DNA from: Agathobacter ruminis
GTDB taxonomy: Bacteria; Bacillota; Clostridia; Lachnospirales; Lachnospiraceae
DNA: 64,000 nucleotides
NCBI RefSeq assembly: GCF_002735305.1
Contig: NZ_PDYG01000123.1
Location: 1-64,000 of the forward strand
Reading direction: 5' to 3'
A program made the position numbers and the translations under genes. Below the pieces are notes generated by a model. That model saw only the letters and a program-made list of their open reading frames with translations. It was not told where the DNA came from and did no database searches. Each line of letters begins with the position of its first letter. The first letter of the stretch is position 1. Below, piece by piece: positions 63,892 through 64,000 of the stretch.

Positions 63892-64000
63892 TTATAAGTG
63901 CCAGATATCCTGATTGTACTGTTCGATGGTACGGTCTGAAGAGAAGAATCCTGCCTTTGAAATATTCACAAGCATCTTCTTTGCCCAGGTCTTGCGATCG
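63892..64000 (-). CDS. glgP: glycogen/alpha-glucan phosphorylase, C-terminal end only
   Basis: Only the last 35 codons are in the window; the gene runs off the right edge. The reading frame ends in [20 protein letters not shown] and then YNQDIWHL, which is the conserved C-terminus of maltodextrin/glycogen phosphorylase (FSSDRTIxEYxxxIW). It lies 101 bases upstream of the TPR gene on the same strand. Confidence 0.85.
   Translation of the reverse strand, partial: DRKTWAKKMLVNISKAGFFSSDRTIEQYNQDIWHL

Overview
The window reads as the chromosome of a motile, anaerobic Firmicute of the Clostridia, most likely a member of the Lachnospiraceae. The grounds are Gram-positive style ribosome binding sites, T-box leaders, the gene order rpmG-secE-nusG-rplKA-rplJL-rpoBC-rpsLG-fusA-tuf, a FliW/CsrA pair in the late flagellar operon, and the protein sequences themselves. 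This is recognition from memory; no database search was run. None of the tRNA genes encodes the 3' CCA.

Region by region. 1-920 is a tRNA cluster (Val, Thr, Glu, Ile2/Met, Asp, fMet, Phe) that also holds broken copies: two half tRNA-Thr units with a flipped anticodon arm, a tRNA-Tyr cut off before its T-arm and a tRNA-Val cut off in its T-loop. 977-3207 holds a DUF624/YesL-like membrane protein and an orphan FliD-like protein. 3311-19718 is the transcription/translation block, with sigma-A promoters, an L10 leader with attenuator, and terminators. 19798-24153 is an A+T-rich accessory island: a remnant of an ABC exporter, then a small secreted protein, three multi-spanning membrane proteins, a BcrA-type ABC ATPase and a membrane-anchored extracytoplasmic protein. 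One permease gene carries a run of nine G. 24236-29082 holds a small unknown gene, a Pro-specific T-box with proS, an RsmJ-like methyltransferase, mntP and mreB.

29189-46292 is a late flagellar region: flgM-flgN-flgK-flgK-flgL-fliW-csrA, then flaG-fliD-fliS-(FliT-like), then three flagellin genes with an unrelated conserved membrane-protein gene between the second and third. Five sigma-28 type promoters can be read. The leaders of flagellins 1 and 2, but not 3, carry a GGA-hexaloop hairpin plus a GGA in the Shine-Dalgarno, as expected of CsrA targets. FliW and CsrA, encoded just upstream, would thus couple flagellin synthesis to assembly.

46432-53557 holds a YqeY-like gene, a glycosyltransferase/CDP-glycerol-transferase-like/epimerase set that could decorate flagellin or the cell surface, and a Tyr-specific T-box controlling an aldolase-like gene and tyrS. 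53600-53995 is an unexplained stretch open in several frames. Then come citrate synthase, a PH-domain protein (minus strand) and a membrane-anchored polysaccharide deacetylase. From 63790 down to 58115 a minus-strand run contains a TPR lipoprotein, hflX, rpiB, an HxxxDG acyltransferase-like protein, a zinc-ribbon membrane protein (DUF6320-like) and an alpha/beta hydrolase. The window ends in the 3' end of glgP.

The best candidates for undescribed biology are the small-secreted-protein/ABC island with its possible phase-variable G tract, the acyltransferase/zinc-ribbon membrane protein/hydrolase trio, the split regulation of the three flagellins, and the tRNA debris (which may also be an assembly fault).
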